The notes beneath the pieces were generated by a model, which saw only the letters and a program-made list of their open reading frames with translations, did not search any database and had not been told where the DNA came from. DNA of 49,186 nt from an uncultured bacterium. GTDB lineage: Bacteria; Patescibacteriota; Minisyncoccia; Phycocordibacterales; UBA2100. Of this stretch, positions 8,938 to 18,123 are shown one piece after another. The stretch covers positions 1-49,186 of the forward strand of contig CAIJXH010000017.1 in NCBI GenBank assembly GCA_903824595.1. The letters run 5' to 3'. The first letter of the stretch is position 1, and each line of letters begins with the position of its first letter. Both the position numbers and the translations under genes were made by a program.

Positions 8938-10254
8938 ATGGCTCAAAAGAGATTTGCTGCGATTTTTGTCCTGCTTGTTGGAGTGGGTGTGGGGTGGTTT
9001 GTATATAGCTCGCAAATTCACGCGACGCGCCCTTTCAAGCTCGGACTCGATCTCTCTGGGGGCACGCAGCTTGTGTATCGTGCCAAAGTGGATGCGATCA
9101 AGTCGTCGGACATTGAGGGTTCGATGGCATCTTTGCGCGATACGATCGAACGCCGAGTCAATCTTTTCGGAGTATCGGAACCAATCGTGCAGACGGAGCA
9201 GGCGAGCGCGCTCGGTGGCAATGAACATCGTCTCATCGTGGAGCTCCCCGGCGTGACAGACACGGAGAAAGCGATCGAGCTGATCGGTCAGACGCCTGTT
9301 CTTGAATTTCGTATGCTCAAGCCGAATGCTTCTGTGCCGAGCGATTTTTCCGCATCGAGCATCAGTGCTGCGTTTGAAGCCCCTGCGATCACAGGCAAGA
9401 ATCTGAAGAGTGCCGAGCTTCAATTTCAGGGCGGTATGGGACGTCTCACGCAGCCAGTGGTCGTACTGCATTTTGATTCCTCGGGTTCTTCCGCATTTGC
9501 GCTACTTACCAAGCAGAATGTGGGTCGCGTATTTGGTATTTTTCTCGATGGGCAACCGATCTCTACGCCCGTTATTCGAGAAGAGATTCCCGATGGGACT
9601 GCGGTTATTTCTGGTGGTTTTTCTGTCGAAGATGCAAAGACTCTTTCTCGCAATCTCAATTACGGCGCATTGCCTGTGCCGATCGAGCTTATTTCTACGC
9701 AGACGGTCTCTGGAACATTGGGAGATAAAGCGGTGCGCGACGGTGTGATGGCGGGCTTGTGGGGCGTGGGTGTCGTGGGGTTTTTCATGATGCTCTGGTA
9801 TCGCGTACCAGGAGTGCTCGCGGTGGTCGCTCTTGCGATGTATGTCGTCATGGTTCTTGCGTTGTTCAAACTTATCCCCGTCACGCTCACCGCCGCTGGT
9901 ATTGCCGCTTTTATTCTCTCTGTTGGTATGGCAGTGGATGCAAACATTCTTATTTTCGAGCGCGTGAAAGAAGAACGTCGCTCGGGTAAGGATATGGAGG
10001 TGGCTATTCAAGATGGTTTTGCGCGTGCATGGCCATCTATCCGCGACAGCAACATCTCTTCGCTCATCACGGCAACGATCCTCTTCTGGTTTGGTTCGTC
10101 GCTTATCAAAGGATTCGCGCTCGTCTTCGGGCTCGGTGTGATTATTTCGATGATCACGGCGATTTCGATTTCACGCACGTTTCTCTTGGCGCTCGGCGTC
10201 GGAGGAAAAAATGCGTTTACGCGATTTTTGCTCGGATCGGGCATCTCACACTAA
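8938..10254 (+). CDS. secD: Protein translocase subunit SecD
   Basis: FKLGLDLSGGTQLVYRA; LNYGALPVPIEL; GMAVDANILIFERVKEE. Confidence 0.95.
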   Translation: MAQKRFAAIFVLLVGVGVGWFVYSSQIHATRPFKLGLDLSGGTQLVYRAKVDAIKSSDIEGSMASLRDTIERRVNLFGVSEPIVQTEQASALGGNEHRLIVELPGVTDTEKAIELIGQTPVLEFRMLKPNASVPSDFSASSISAAFEAPAITGKNLKSAELQFQGGMGRLTQPVVVLHFDSSGSSAFALLTKQNVGRVFGIFLDGQPISTPVIREEIPDGTAVISGGFSVEDAKTLSRNLNYGALPVPIELISTQTVSGTLGDKAVRDGVMAGLWGVGVVGFFMMLWYRVPGVLAVVALAMYVVMVLALFKLIPVTLTAAGIAAFILSVGMAVDANILIFERVKEERRSGKDMEVAIQDGFARAWPSIRDSNISSLITATILFWFGSSLIKGFALVFGLGVIISMITAISISRTFLLALGVGGKNAFTRFLLGSGISH

Positions 10255-10260
10255 TCTCAT

Positions 10261-11172
10261 ATGATCATCGTCATCTACAGAAAATTGTTCTTCGCGATCA
10301 CAGCACTGCTTGTACTCGCTTCTGTCGCGTCGATTGCGGTGTTTGGCTTGCGTCTCGGCACCGATTTTACGGGCGGCACATTGATACAGGCGACGTATGC
10401 GGGAGGACGTCCGACACCCGAAGCGCTCCAGCGGTCGCTCGACACGGCTGGCTTCAATGGTTATTCGCTTCGCGAAGCAGGATCGAATGATTACGTGGTC
10501 CGCGCCGCCAACCTCACGGAGATCGAACGCACTGATTTGCCTCAAATTCTCTCGGTCGGCGGTATGTATCCTGCGACGATCAGCCAGCTTACCGAGGTAG
10601 GTCCTACCATCGGTGCCGAACTTCGTAGTAAAGCGCTTATCGCGCTCACGCTCGTGCTGCTCGCGATTCTTTTGTTTATCGCGTTTGCGTTTAGAAAAGT
10701 GTCGCAGCCTGTTTCATCGTGGACATACGGACTGATCGCGCTCATTACGCTCGTGCACGACGTGATCGTGCCCGTTGGTTTCTATGCCATGCTCGGACAC
10801 TTTTTCGGCGCACAGGTGGATTCGCTCTTTGTGACTGCGGTTCTCACCGTGCTCGGCTTTTCCATTCACGATACAATCGTCGTCTTCGATCGAGTACGTG
10901 AGAATTTGCGTGTGAATAAAGACAGGGGAAGGCGCGAGGATTTTGCGGAGACCGCCGGTCGTTCGCTCAATCAGACGTTTGTGCGCTCGATCAACACGTC
11001 GCTCACGGTTGTTTTCACACTCTTCGTTTTATATCACATGGGTCCGGCATCCACGCGTGACTTTTCTCTTACGCTTCTCGTGGGTATTATTGCTGGTACG
11101 TATTCATCGATCTTTCTCGCGACGCCGCTTTTGGTGAGCGCGGAGCGATATCTCGCGCGGAAGCGCGCATGA
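10261..11172 (+). CDS. secF: Protein translocase subunit SecF
   Basis: LRLGTDFTGGTLIQATY; GFSIHDTIVVFDRVREN. Confidence 0.95.
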   Translation: MIIVIYRKLFFAITALLVLASVASIAVFGLRLGTDFTGGTLIQATYAGGRPTPEALQRSLDTAGFNGYSLREAGSNDYVVRAANLTEIERTDLPQILSVGGMYPATISQLTEVGPTIGAELRSKALIALTLVLLAILLFIAFAFRKVSQPVSSWTYGLIALITLVHDVIVPVGFYAMLGHFFGAQVDSLFVTAVLTVLGFSIHDTIVVFDRVRENLRVNKDRGRREDFAETAGRSLNQTFVRSINTSLTVVFTLFVLYHMGPASTRDFSLTLLVGIIAGTYSSIFLATPLLVSAERYLARKRA

Positions 11173-11897
11173 TCCGCACGCTTGGCATAGTCGGCTACGG
11201 TGCGTTTGGCACACTGCTTTCTACGCTCGCCAAGCGTTTTGTGCCGAACATTGATGTGCGCGTGTATTCCTTGCGCAAAGAGCCTGATGGCGTCACGTTC
11301 TTTTCGCTGGCTGATACGGCGTCGTCTGATGTGGTGGTGCTTGCGGTGCCTATTCATGCGTTTGAGAACAAGCTCAAAGAAATACTGCCGCTCATGCGAA
11401 CGGACGGTATTATCGTCGACGTGGCGACGGTCAAAGCGCATACGGTCGAGGTGTTGCGGCGGCTGGCGGGCAACCGCCGCTGGATTGCAACGCATCCAAT
11501 GTGGGGTCCTGAGAGCTACAAAAAGAAACACGGTGACGTGACGGGGTTTCGCGTTGTTATAACCGAGCATACACTCGAAATACAAGACGTTGACGCGCTT
11601 TCTCGTTTCCTTTCCCTATGCGGATTCACGGTTGTTTCGATGAACGCCGATCAGCACGACATTCATCTTGCCGAGACGCTCTTTCTGACGCATTTCATCG
11701 GACAAATTATCGCGCGTTCTGGATTTGATCGTACGCCAATCGACACTGCTTCTTTTGGGTATATCATGGACGCGGTCGAGAGTGTGAAAAATGATGAAGC
11801 GTTGTTCCGCGACGTGTTTCGATACAATCCGTATTGCAAAGAGGTGCTGGAGCGGTTTGGGGAGGGGGAGGAAGCGGTGCGGAAGCTGCTGGGGTAG
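11169..11897 (+). CDS. Prephenate dehydrogenase-like (TyrA family)
   Basis: LGIVGYGAFGTLL Rossmann motif; HPMWGPES motif. Confidence 0.75.
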   Translation: MIRTLGIVGYGAFGTLLSTLAKRFVPNIDVRVYSLRKEPDGVTFFSLADTASSDVVVLAVPIHAFENKLKEILPLMRTDGIIVDVATVKAHTVEVLRRLAGNRRWIATHPMWGPESYKKKHGDVTGFRVVITEHTLEIQDVDALSRFLSLCGFTVVSMNADQHDIHLAETLFLTHFIGQIIARSGFDRTPIDTASFGYIMDAVESVKNDEALFRDVFRYNPYCKEVLERFGEGEEAVRKLLG

Positions 11898-11911
11898 CGT
11901 ACAATGTGCCT

Positions 11912-12586
11912 ATGAAGCTGAAAAAGAAGCACTCGATTGATGAACTGGTGATCTACCAGGCAAAAGACGGAGCGATTGAGCTGCGGGGCGATGTGTCGCG
12001 TGATACGATATGGGCTTCCCTTGATCAGATCGCTCAAATCTTTGGTCGTGACAGGTCGGTGATATCTCGCCACTTGAAGAACATATATAATGAAGGAGAA
12101 TTGAAAGCGACACTAACTGTTGCAAAAAATGCAACAGTTCAAATCGAAGGCAGTCGTCAAGTCGTTCGTACTATTGAATATTATAATCTCGACGCCATTC
12201 TTTCCGTCGGGTATCGGGTGAATTCCAATACCGCGACACAATTCCGTCAGTGGGCGACGCGTATCCTCCGCGAGCACATCACGTGCGGCTACACCATCAA
12301 CCGAAAACGCATTGGCAGTAATTACGATGCGTTCATGAAAGCCGTCGCCGACGTACAGACGCTGTTGCCGGAACATATCACGCTCGACCCGAAAGCGGTA
12401 CTCGATCTCTGGAATCCTAGAGGCGACACCTCTAGGATGGATTACAGATTGCGCACATATACATCGACTTTCTTGTATGACGTGAGAATAATGAGTTTGT
12501 CTCGGTGTTCACGGACGAGTGCCTGGATTTTCGGTCTTGCGGTGAAATGGCGACGGATGATGTCGAAGAAGAACAGAATCTCTTGA
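11912..12586 (+). pseudogene. RhuM-family protein, truncated; reading past ~12413 is antisense to the next gene
   Basis: RDRSVISRHLKNIYNEGEL, YYNLDAILSVGYRVNSNTATQFRQWATRILREHITCGYTINRKRI; family similarity ends at palindrome 12414-12438. Confidence 0.75.
12414..12438. repeat. Palindromic REP-like element, copy 1
   Basis: ATCCTAGAGG-CGACA-CCTCTAGGAT, perfect 10-bp arms. Confidence 0.85.
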
Positions 12587-12945
12587 CGCAACGTGAGTTC
12601 TTTGTGTCTATCGGCATATCCGATGCGCGTTGTGTGATTGATGAGTCGCCGCCAGAGGGGAATATCGAGAAAAATAATGGTATCGGCTCGTGCGGCGATT
12701 TCCGGCTGAATGCGCGAGTAGAATCCATCCGAGACCCACGATTCTTTCCCGATTGCTTCGAGTGTTTTCTCTCGGATATATGCTCGCACGTTCTCAATGT
12801 TGGGTGTGGTGCGGCTGTTTCTTTGCCCGCCCGCTTCAAACCAAAATCGATCGAGGTGAATGTGCGGTATGTCGAGCTTTTTACTGATTCTCTCCGCCAG
12901 TGTTGTCTTGCCGCTCCCTGGCATGCCGATGATGCTGATGCGCAT
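12442..12945 (-). CDS. P-loop nucleotide kinase-like protein (adenylate kinase/FlaR-type)
   Basis: MRISIIGMPGSGKTTLAERISKKLDIPHIHLDRFWF. Confidence 0.85.
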   Translation of the reverse strand: MRISIIGMPGSGKTTLAERISKKLDIPHIHLDRFWFEAGGQRNSRTTPNIENVRAYIREKTLEAIGKESWVSDGFYSRIQPEIAARADTIIFLDIPLWRRLINHTTRIGYADRHKELTLRQEILFFFDIIRRHFTARPKIQALVREHRDKLIILTSYKKVDVYVRNL

Positions 12946-13030
12946 GACGACATAATACTTGGGATTGAGAAAGAAATCGATATAGCCATGCGGCATTCGC
13001 TCATTACCCTGCCATGATATACTGCATACA

Positions 13031-14173
13031 ATGGTTTCTTTTCTCGATTCTATAACGAATGTGTTTGCGGGCTCATCGCATGAAAGCGTTGTGGGAATAG
13101 ACATAGGGGCCGCATCGGTGAAAATGGTGCAGTGCCGTGCTTCTCGAGGAAGTGCGATTCTTGAAACATATGGTGAAATAGCGCTTGGTCCGTACGCGCG
13201 CCAACCTATCGGAAAAGCAGTGCGATTGCCGCCCAACGATATGACTGAAGCGCTGCGTACGCTTATGAAAGAAGCGAATGTAACCGCGAAACATGCCAAT
13301 ATATCAATACCGTTTGCCTCAAGCCTCATATCGGTTATCGATTTTCCTGTAGTCGATTCGGCTACGTTGAAAACAATGCTTCCTATTGAGGCGCGCAAAT
13401 ATATTCCCGTTCCTATTTCCGAAGTTACGCTCGATTGGATGGTCGTACCTGAGGACGAGCAAGATGGAAGTGCGTTTGACAGAATTACGAAGGTTGCGAC
13501 GCAAAAAAATGTCAAGAAACAGCGCATTGTGTTGGTGGCGGTGCAAAACAGTACGCTGTCTGATTATCGAACCATCACCACGGCAGCAGGGCTTGACAGT
13601 GATTTTTATGAAATTGAGATATTTAGCGCTGTTCGTTCATCCAATAAACATTCGATCGCGCCAGCGCTCTTCGCCGATATAGGGGCGTCTACCACCAAGC
13701 TCTATGTGGTTGAGCGCGGTATTGTGCGTCTCGCGCATTTGGTGACGGTCGGAGGGCAGCAGATCACTGATACGCTTGCTCGATCCCTTGGGTGGGAATT
13801 TGAGAAAGCAGAGAGAATCAAGCGCGAATGCGGGCTGCATGGTTCCTCTGCGTTCTCTGTCGATGAGAATGAGAAAATAAAGATGGCATTGTTATCAACA
13901 CTCGGTCGTGTATTTTCTGAAGTGAATCGCGTATTATTGAGCTACGGGCAGCGATACAACAAGAATGTATCGCGCGTCGTCCTTACAGGCGGCGGCGCGT
14001 CGCTTCCCGGTATCGCAGATCAGGCAAAAGCCTCGTTGAATGCCGAAGTAGAGATTGCCGATCCTTTTTCACGAGTAGAGGCGCCTGCGTTTATGAGCGG
14101 TGTATTGCATGATATTGGTCCTTGTTTTGCGGTAGCTATGGGGCTTGTACTGCACGCGATGAAAGAATCATAG
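13031..14173 (+). CDS. pilM: Type IV pilus assembly protein PilM
   Basis: VVGIDIGAASVKMVQ, actin-like fold motifs, VVLTGGGASLPGI; position at start of pil cluster. Confidence 0.9.
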   Translation: MVSFLDSITNVFAGSSHESVVGIDIGAASVKMVQCRASRGSAILETYGEIALGPYARQPIGKAVRLPPNDMTEALRTLMKEANVTAKHANISIPFASSLISVIDFPVVDSATLKTMLPIEARKYIPVPISEVTLDWMVVPEDEQDGSAFDRITKVATQKNVKKQRIVLVAVQNSTLSDYRTITTAAGLDSDFYEIEIFSAVRSSNKHSIAPALFADIGASTTKLYVVERGIVRLAHLVTVGGQQITDTLARSLGWEFEKAERIKRECGLHGSSAFSVDENEKIKMALLSTLGRVFSEVNRVLLSYGQRYNKNVSRVVLTGGGASLPGIADQAKASLNAEVEIADPFSRVEAPAFMSGVLHDIGPCFAVAMGLVLHAMKES

Positions 14174-14180
14174 AAAATTT

Positions 14181-14876
14181 ATGCCAACCAACCCTATTCC
14201 AAAACCTTCGTTCATACCGCATGAGGCGCCTCAAATGCGTCCAACTGCCGATTCGGCAAGCATGGCAGATTTCTTCATGCTCATCTCGATCGTGCTCATG
14301 GTCGCTTCACTCGGATTGGGTGCGGGTGTATTTCTCTATCAGCAGTATGTGGATACCAGTAACACATCGAAACTCAAGCAATTAGGGACTGTAAAAGACG
14401 CGCTTGAACCTTCGTTTGTAGAAAAATGCACCAAGCTCGATGATCGTATGCAAGTGGCGGGAAAGCTTCTATCTCGGCACGAAGCTTTTTCATTGGTGTT
14501 TAGCGCGCTTCAACAAACGACCATCAAGACCGTCTCGTTCAAATCTCTCATGATAACAAGCGATGATGGCGGAGCAATTTCATTCAAGATGGACGGAGTG
14601 ACCAATAGCATCAACTCGATTGCGCTTCAAGCCGATTTGTTTGGCAAGACTGGTTTCATGAAAGACATTATTTTTTCAGGCATCACACGATCTTCCGATG
14701 GAGTGCATTTTTCGGTGACAGGTGAGCTCAGTCCTGCCGATATACGGTATGCACAGGTGGTGAGCGCCGCGGTGCCTGCATCAGATACGTCGAGCGGGCC
14801 GCCGCTTTCATCGCCGAGCGTGTCTTCTGGGGGTGAAGGTGGAGATTCTTCGGCAAAGTCAGCACAAACAAACTAA
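14181..14876 (+). CDS. PilN-like inner membrane pilus assembly protein
   Basis: Single TM near N-terminus; follows pilM and precedes PilO-like gene. Confidence 0.6.
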   Translation: MPTNPIPKPSFIPHEAPQMRPTADSASMADFFMLISIVLMVASLGLGAGVFLYQQYVDTSNTSKLKQLGTVKDALEPSFVEKCTKLDDRMQVAGKLLSRHEAFSLVFSALQQTTIKTVSFKSLMITSDDGGAISFKMDGVTNSINSIALQADLFGKTGFMKDIIFSGITRSSDGVHFSVTGELSPADIRYAQVVSAAVPASDTSSGPPLSSPSVSSGGEGGDSSAKSAQTN

Positions 14877-14880
14877 TTAT

Positions 14881-15453
14881 ATGGGAAAAATAATCTTTTC
14901 ATTGTGCAGTCTTGGGGTCGCGGGGGCAACGCTCTTTCTGTATACCCAGCCAACCTACGATAACGTAAAAGTCCTTGAGAATCAGAGTTCTGAATATTCA
15001 CAGGCTCTTGCTAAGGCAAGAGAATTGCAAGAATTGAAAAAAAGCCTCCTCGATCGCTACAATTCATTTGAGCCGGGAGATCTCGATCGATTGAATAGGT
15101 CGTTGCCTGATCATGTCGACAACGTGCGTCTCGTTCTCGATCTTGACAATCTTGCTTCAAAACACCGCATGTCGCTTGAAAATGTTGCGATTGGACAAGC
15201 GGCAAAAAATTCCAGCCAGAGCGCATCGGTTGGCGCCGCGCAGCCTATTGGTAAAAATGATCAGAAATACGATTCGCTCACGCTTAGTTTTACTATGCAT
15301 GGCACGTACGAGGATTTCACCGCATTTCTCAAGGATATTGAATCAAGTCTCCGTATTGTAGACGTGGTGTCTTTGGGTATTGTCCCTGATTCATCGCAAG
15401 CGGTTGGTCAGTATCAATACGATATGATGATACGCACCTATTGGCTCAAATAA
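14881..15453 (+). CDS. PilO-like pilus assembly protein
   Basis: TM, coiled coil, LPDHVDNVRLVLDLDNLASKHRMSLENV, GTYEDFTAFLKDIESSLRIVDV. Confidence 0.75.
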   Translation: MGKIIFSLCSLGVAGATLFLYTQPTYDNVKVLENQSSEYSQALAKARELQELKKSLLDRYNSFEPGDLDRLNRSLPDHVDNVRLVLDLDNLASKHRMSLENVAIGQAAKNSSQSASVGAAQPIGKNDQKYDSLTLSFTMHGTYEDFTAFLKDIESSLRIVDVVSLGIVPDSSQAVGQYQYDMMIRTYWLK

Positions 15454-15457
15454 GCAT

Positions 15458-15826
15458 ATGGAATTCTTATCTCAAAATAAAATGCTCGTGATAGGTCTGG
15501 TCGTGCTCGTTGCTGGGTGCGTGGTGTGGTTTGGAGTGCTTGGTTCTGGCGGGAATGCCCCCGCTCTTCTCACCACGGAACGCGTAGCTGATGCAAACGT
15601 GGCAACCGATGCAGATTTAGTCGCAGCTCTCAAGCGGCTTCATGCGGTAACACTGTCTGGTTCGATCTTCTCTGATCCGCTGTTTGCGAGTTTGCATGAT
15701 TTCAGCACACAAATCGTCCCAGAAGCGATAGGAAGAGATAATCCGTTTGCGCCTCTCACCGTAGTGTCGCCTGCCACGACGACACTATCTCCGAAACTGT
15801 TTTCGCCATCGCGCAAGAAGTACTAG
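15458..15826 (+). CDS. Hypothetical pil-operon membrane protein (possible PilP analogue)
   Basis: Single TM, operonic position, NPFAPL motif. Confidence 0.5.
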   Translation: MEFLSQNKMLVIGLVVLVAGCVVWFGVLGSGGNAPALLTTERVADANVATDADLVAALKRLHAVTLSGSIFSDPLFASLHDFSTQIVPEAIGRDNPFAPLTVVSPATTTLSPKLFSPSRKKY

Positions 15827-15827
15827 T

Positions 15828-17510
15828 ATGGCAGACGTACATGCTCATGATGCTCCGTTTGCGCAAGGAGACATGCGATCACTCGATGATGCGCCTGTGC
15901 CGCAAGAAGTATTGCGATACATTCCGGAAGAAACCGCGGGAAATTATCATCTCGTGCCGCTTGGTGTCGTAGACGGAGTGCTCGAGATTGGCATGGTCGA
16001 TCCGACTGATATTTCTGGATTTGACGCCCTCAATTTTATCGCGCGAACGACGGGTATGCCGTTCAAGGTGTATCAGATTTCACAAGGTGATTTTGAAAAG
16101 GTGTTTGCATCGTATCACGGTATCGGAGGTGATGTGGATAGGGCGCTCACGGAGCTAAAAACGGTGCAAGAAACAAAAAAAGATAGCAGAAACGATTTTG
16201 ATACCGAGTCGGCGCCGCTTGATCTCAATGATCCAGATGTCAAGCGGTCGTCTACCACGAAGGAGCCAGTCAACGAGATCACAGAAAATGCGCCTACTAT
16301 AAAGATGGTCTCGACAATTTTGCGATATGCAATCGATGGAAAAGCGTCCGATGTGCACATTGAACCACAAGGATCAGGCGTGCGCGTGCGCTATCGTGTT
16401 GACGGAGAGCTTCATACCAGTGTCGTACTGCCGATAGGTACTCATCGGGCTCTCGTGGCTCGTATCAAAGTGCTTGCCTCAATCCGCCTCGACGAACAGA
16501 GAAAACCTCAAGATGGGCGTTTCTCCGCATCCATAGACGGCAGATCGATTGACTTCCGTGTCTCCACATTTCCGTCGTCGTATGGAGAAAAGATCGTCAT
16601 ACGTATTTTGGATCGCGATCAGGGGTTTATCGCACTTGGTGACATTGGGTTGTCTGATCGAAATCTCGCGCTCCTGCGCTCGTCAGTCAAGCGGCCGCAC
16701 GGTCTTGTCCTTATTTCAGGTCCTACGGGATCGGGCAAGACAACAACCCTCTACTCGATGCTTTCAGAAGTAGATCGAGAAAAGAAAAACGTACTGTCTC
16801 TCGAAGACCCGATCGAATATTACATGGAGGGCGTGACACAATCTCAAATACGACCAGAAATAGATTACACGTTTGCAAGTGGTTTGCGTACCACGCTGCG
16901 CCAGGATCCTGACGTGATCATGGTGGGGGAAATTCGTGATAGTGAGACGGCAAAACTTGCCATTCAAGCGGCGCTTACTGGGCACCTTGTCCTCTCGACG
17001 ATTCACACCAACAGCGCCGTAGGGACGATTCCTCGTCTTATCGACATGGGAGTCGAGCCTTACCTTATTCCGCCTGTTTTGATAGCTTCGGTCGCGCAGC
17101 GTTTGGTGCGTACGTTTGCGGAAGGGAGTGGAGCCGAGGTTGAAATCACAGCCAGTGATCGGAAGCTTATTGAAGTGCAGATGCAGTCGTTGCCTCTTGA
17201 ACACAGGTTTCCTATTCCTGCCACTGCGTGGGAACCATCCCCGACCGATACGTCGACTACAGGTTTGCGAGGGCGAATGGCGGTGTTTGAAGTATTGGAA
17301 ATGTCCCCGAACATTGAGCGTATCGTGCTAGAAAGCCCTATCGAGTCAAAGCTCTGGACGGTGGCTCGATCGCAAGGTATGCTTACGATGCAGGAGGATG
17401 CGATGATGGCAGCGTTTGCGAAGAAAATTCCATTCTCTGAAGCAAGCAGGCTCTCGACGACCGTTGCTATGGATGAAGAGCCAGCGTCCGCACAAAAAAC
17501 AACGCTATAA
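15828..17510 (+). CDS. pilB: Type IV pilus assembly ATPase PilB (GspE family)
   Basis: SGPTGSGKTTTLYSML, EDPIEYYMEGVTQSQI, LRQDPDVIMVGEIRDSETAKLAIQAALTGHLVLSTIHTN. Confidence 0.95.
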   Translation: MADVHAHDAPFAQGDMRSLDDAPVPQEVLRYIPEETAGNYHLVPLGVVDGVLEIGMVDPTDISGFDALNFIARTTGMPFKVYQISQGDFEKVFASYHGIGGDVDRALTELKTVQETKKDSRNDFDTESAPLDLNDPDVKRSSTTKEPVNEITENAPTIKMVSTILRYAIDGKASDVHIEPQGSGVRVRYRVDGELHTSVVLPIGTHRALVARIKVLASIRLDEQRKPQDGRFSASIDGRSIDFRVSTFPSSYGEKIVIRILDRDQGFIALGDIGLSDRNLALLRSSVKRPHGLVLISGPTGSGKTTTLYSMLSEVDREKKNVLSLEDPIEYYMEGVTQSQIRPEIDYTFASGLRTTLRQDPDVIMVGEIRDSETAKLAIQAALTGHLVLSTIHTNSAVGTIPRLIDMGVEPYLIPPVLIASVAQRLVRTFAEGSGAEVEITASDRKLIEVQMQSLPLEHRFPIPATAWEPSPTDTSTTGLRGRMAVFEVLEMSPNIERIVLESPIESKLWTVARSQGMLTMQEDAMMAAFAKKIPFSEASRLSTTVAMDEEPASAQKTTL

Positions 17511-17518
17511 TACGCATT

Positions 17519-17926
17519 ATGGAAGAATCAAAGGCACCTCTTAGCATCTTATTGCTTGATGACGACAAGTTTCTCGTCGAGATTTACGGTGAGAAATTCA
17601 CGAAAGCAGGATGTCAGGTACGTGTGTTTGTATCAGTAAAGGAAGCGCTCGATACGTTGCGCAAAGGATTCCGTGTTGACGCGGTCATATTTGACGTGCT
17701 TATGCCAGAATGTAGTGGATTAGTATTTTTGCGACAGGTTATTGATGAGCACTTAGCTCCAGGGGCAGCGCTCATTGCACTGAGTAATCAAAATGATCTT
17801 GCTGATGAGCAGCGCGCAAAAGCAATGGGCGCCGATTTCTATATCGTCAAAGCAAGTCGGATACCGGCAGAAGTCATTAGTACGGTACTCGATGCCATCA
17901 AAGAAAGGAAGCGCAAGACCTCATAA
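17519..17926 (+). CDS. CheY-like response regulator receiver protein
   Basis: ILLLDDDKFLVEIY, VIFDVLMPECSGLVFL, ALSNQ, KA. Confidence 0.85.
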   Translation: MEESKAPLSILLLDDDKFLVEIYGEKFTKAGCQVRVFVSVKEALDTLRKGFRVDAVIFDVLMPECSGLVFLRQVIDEHLAPGAALIALSNQNDLADEQRAKAMGADFYIVKASRIPAEVISTVLDAIKERKRKTS

Positions 17927-17927
17927 C

Positions 17928-18074
17928 TCACGCGTGGATAGTCGGGTACGTATCCCATCACGACACGATTCTCCGAGGTCGGGATTTTTCTGCTGAAAAA
18001 TCCCTCTGTTTCGCGCCGTCGCGCTGCAAAGACCTCGTCGAACATGTCGTGAGGGGATACGCGTGGATAGTCGC
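17928..18074. repeat. MITE-like element: imperfect inverted arms, central perfect hairpin, flanking direct repeats
   Basis: GTATCCCATCACGACA...CGAGGTC (17950-17980) vs reverse complement of 18031-18060; hairpin GGGATTTTTC-TGCT-GAAAAATCCC (17981-18004); GCGTGGATAGTCG at 17932 and 18061. Confidence 0.75.
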
Positions 18075-18123
18075 TTGTGGATAGTCGCCCCATGACGCGG
18101 GTAGACGCGGTACAATACACGCA

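Noticed and set aside
17928-18074. CRISPR array interpretation of the repeated GTGGATAGTCG units
   Set aside because: Only a few unevenly spaced copies, no regular spacers, no cas genes in the window
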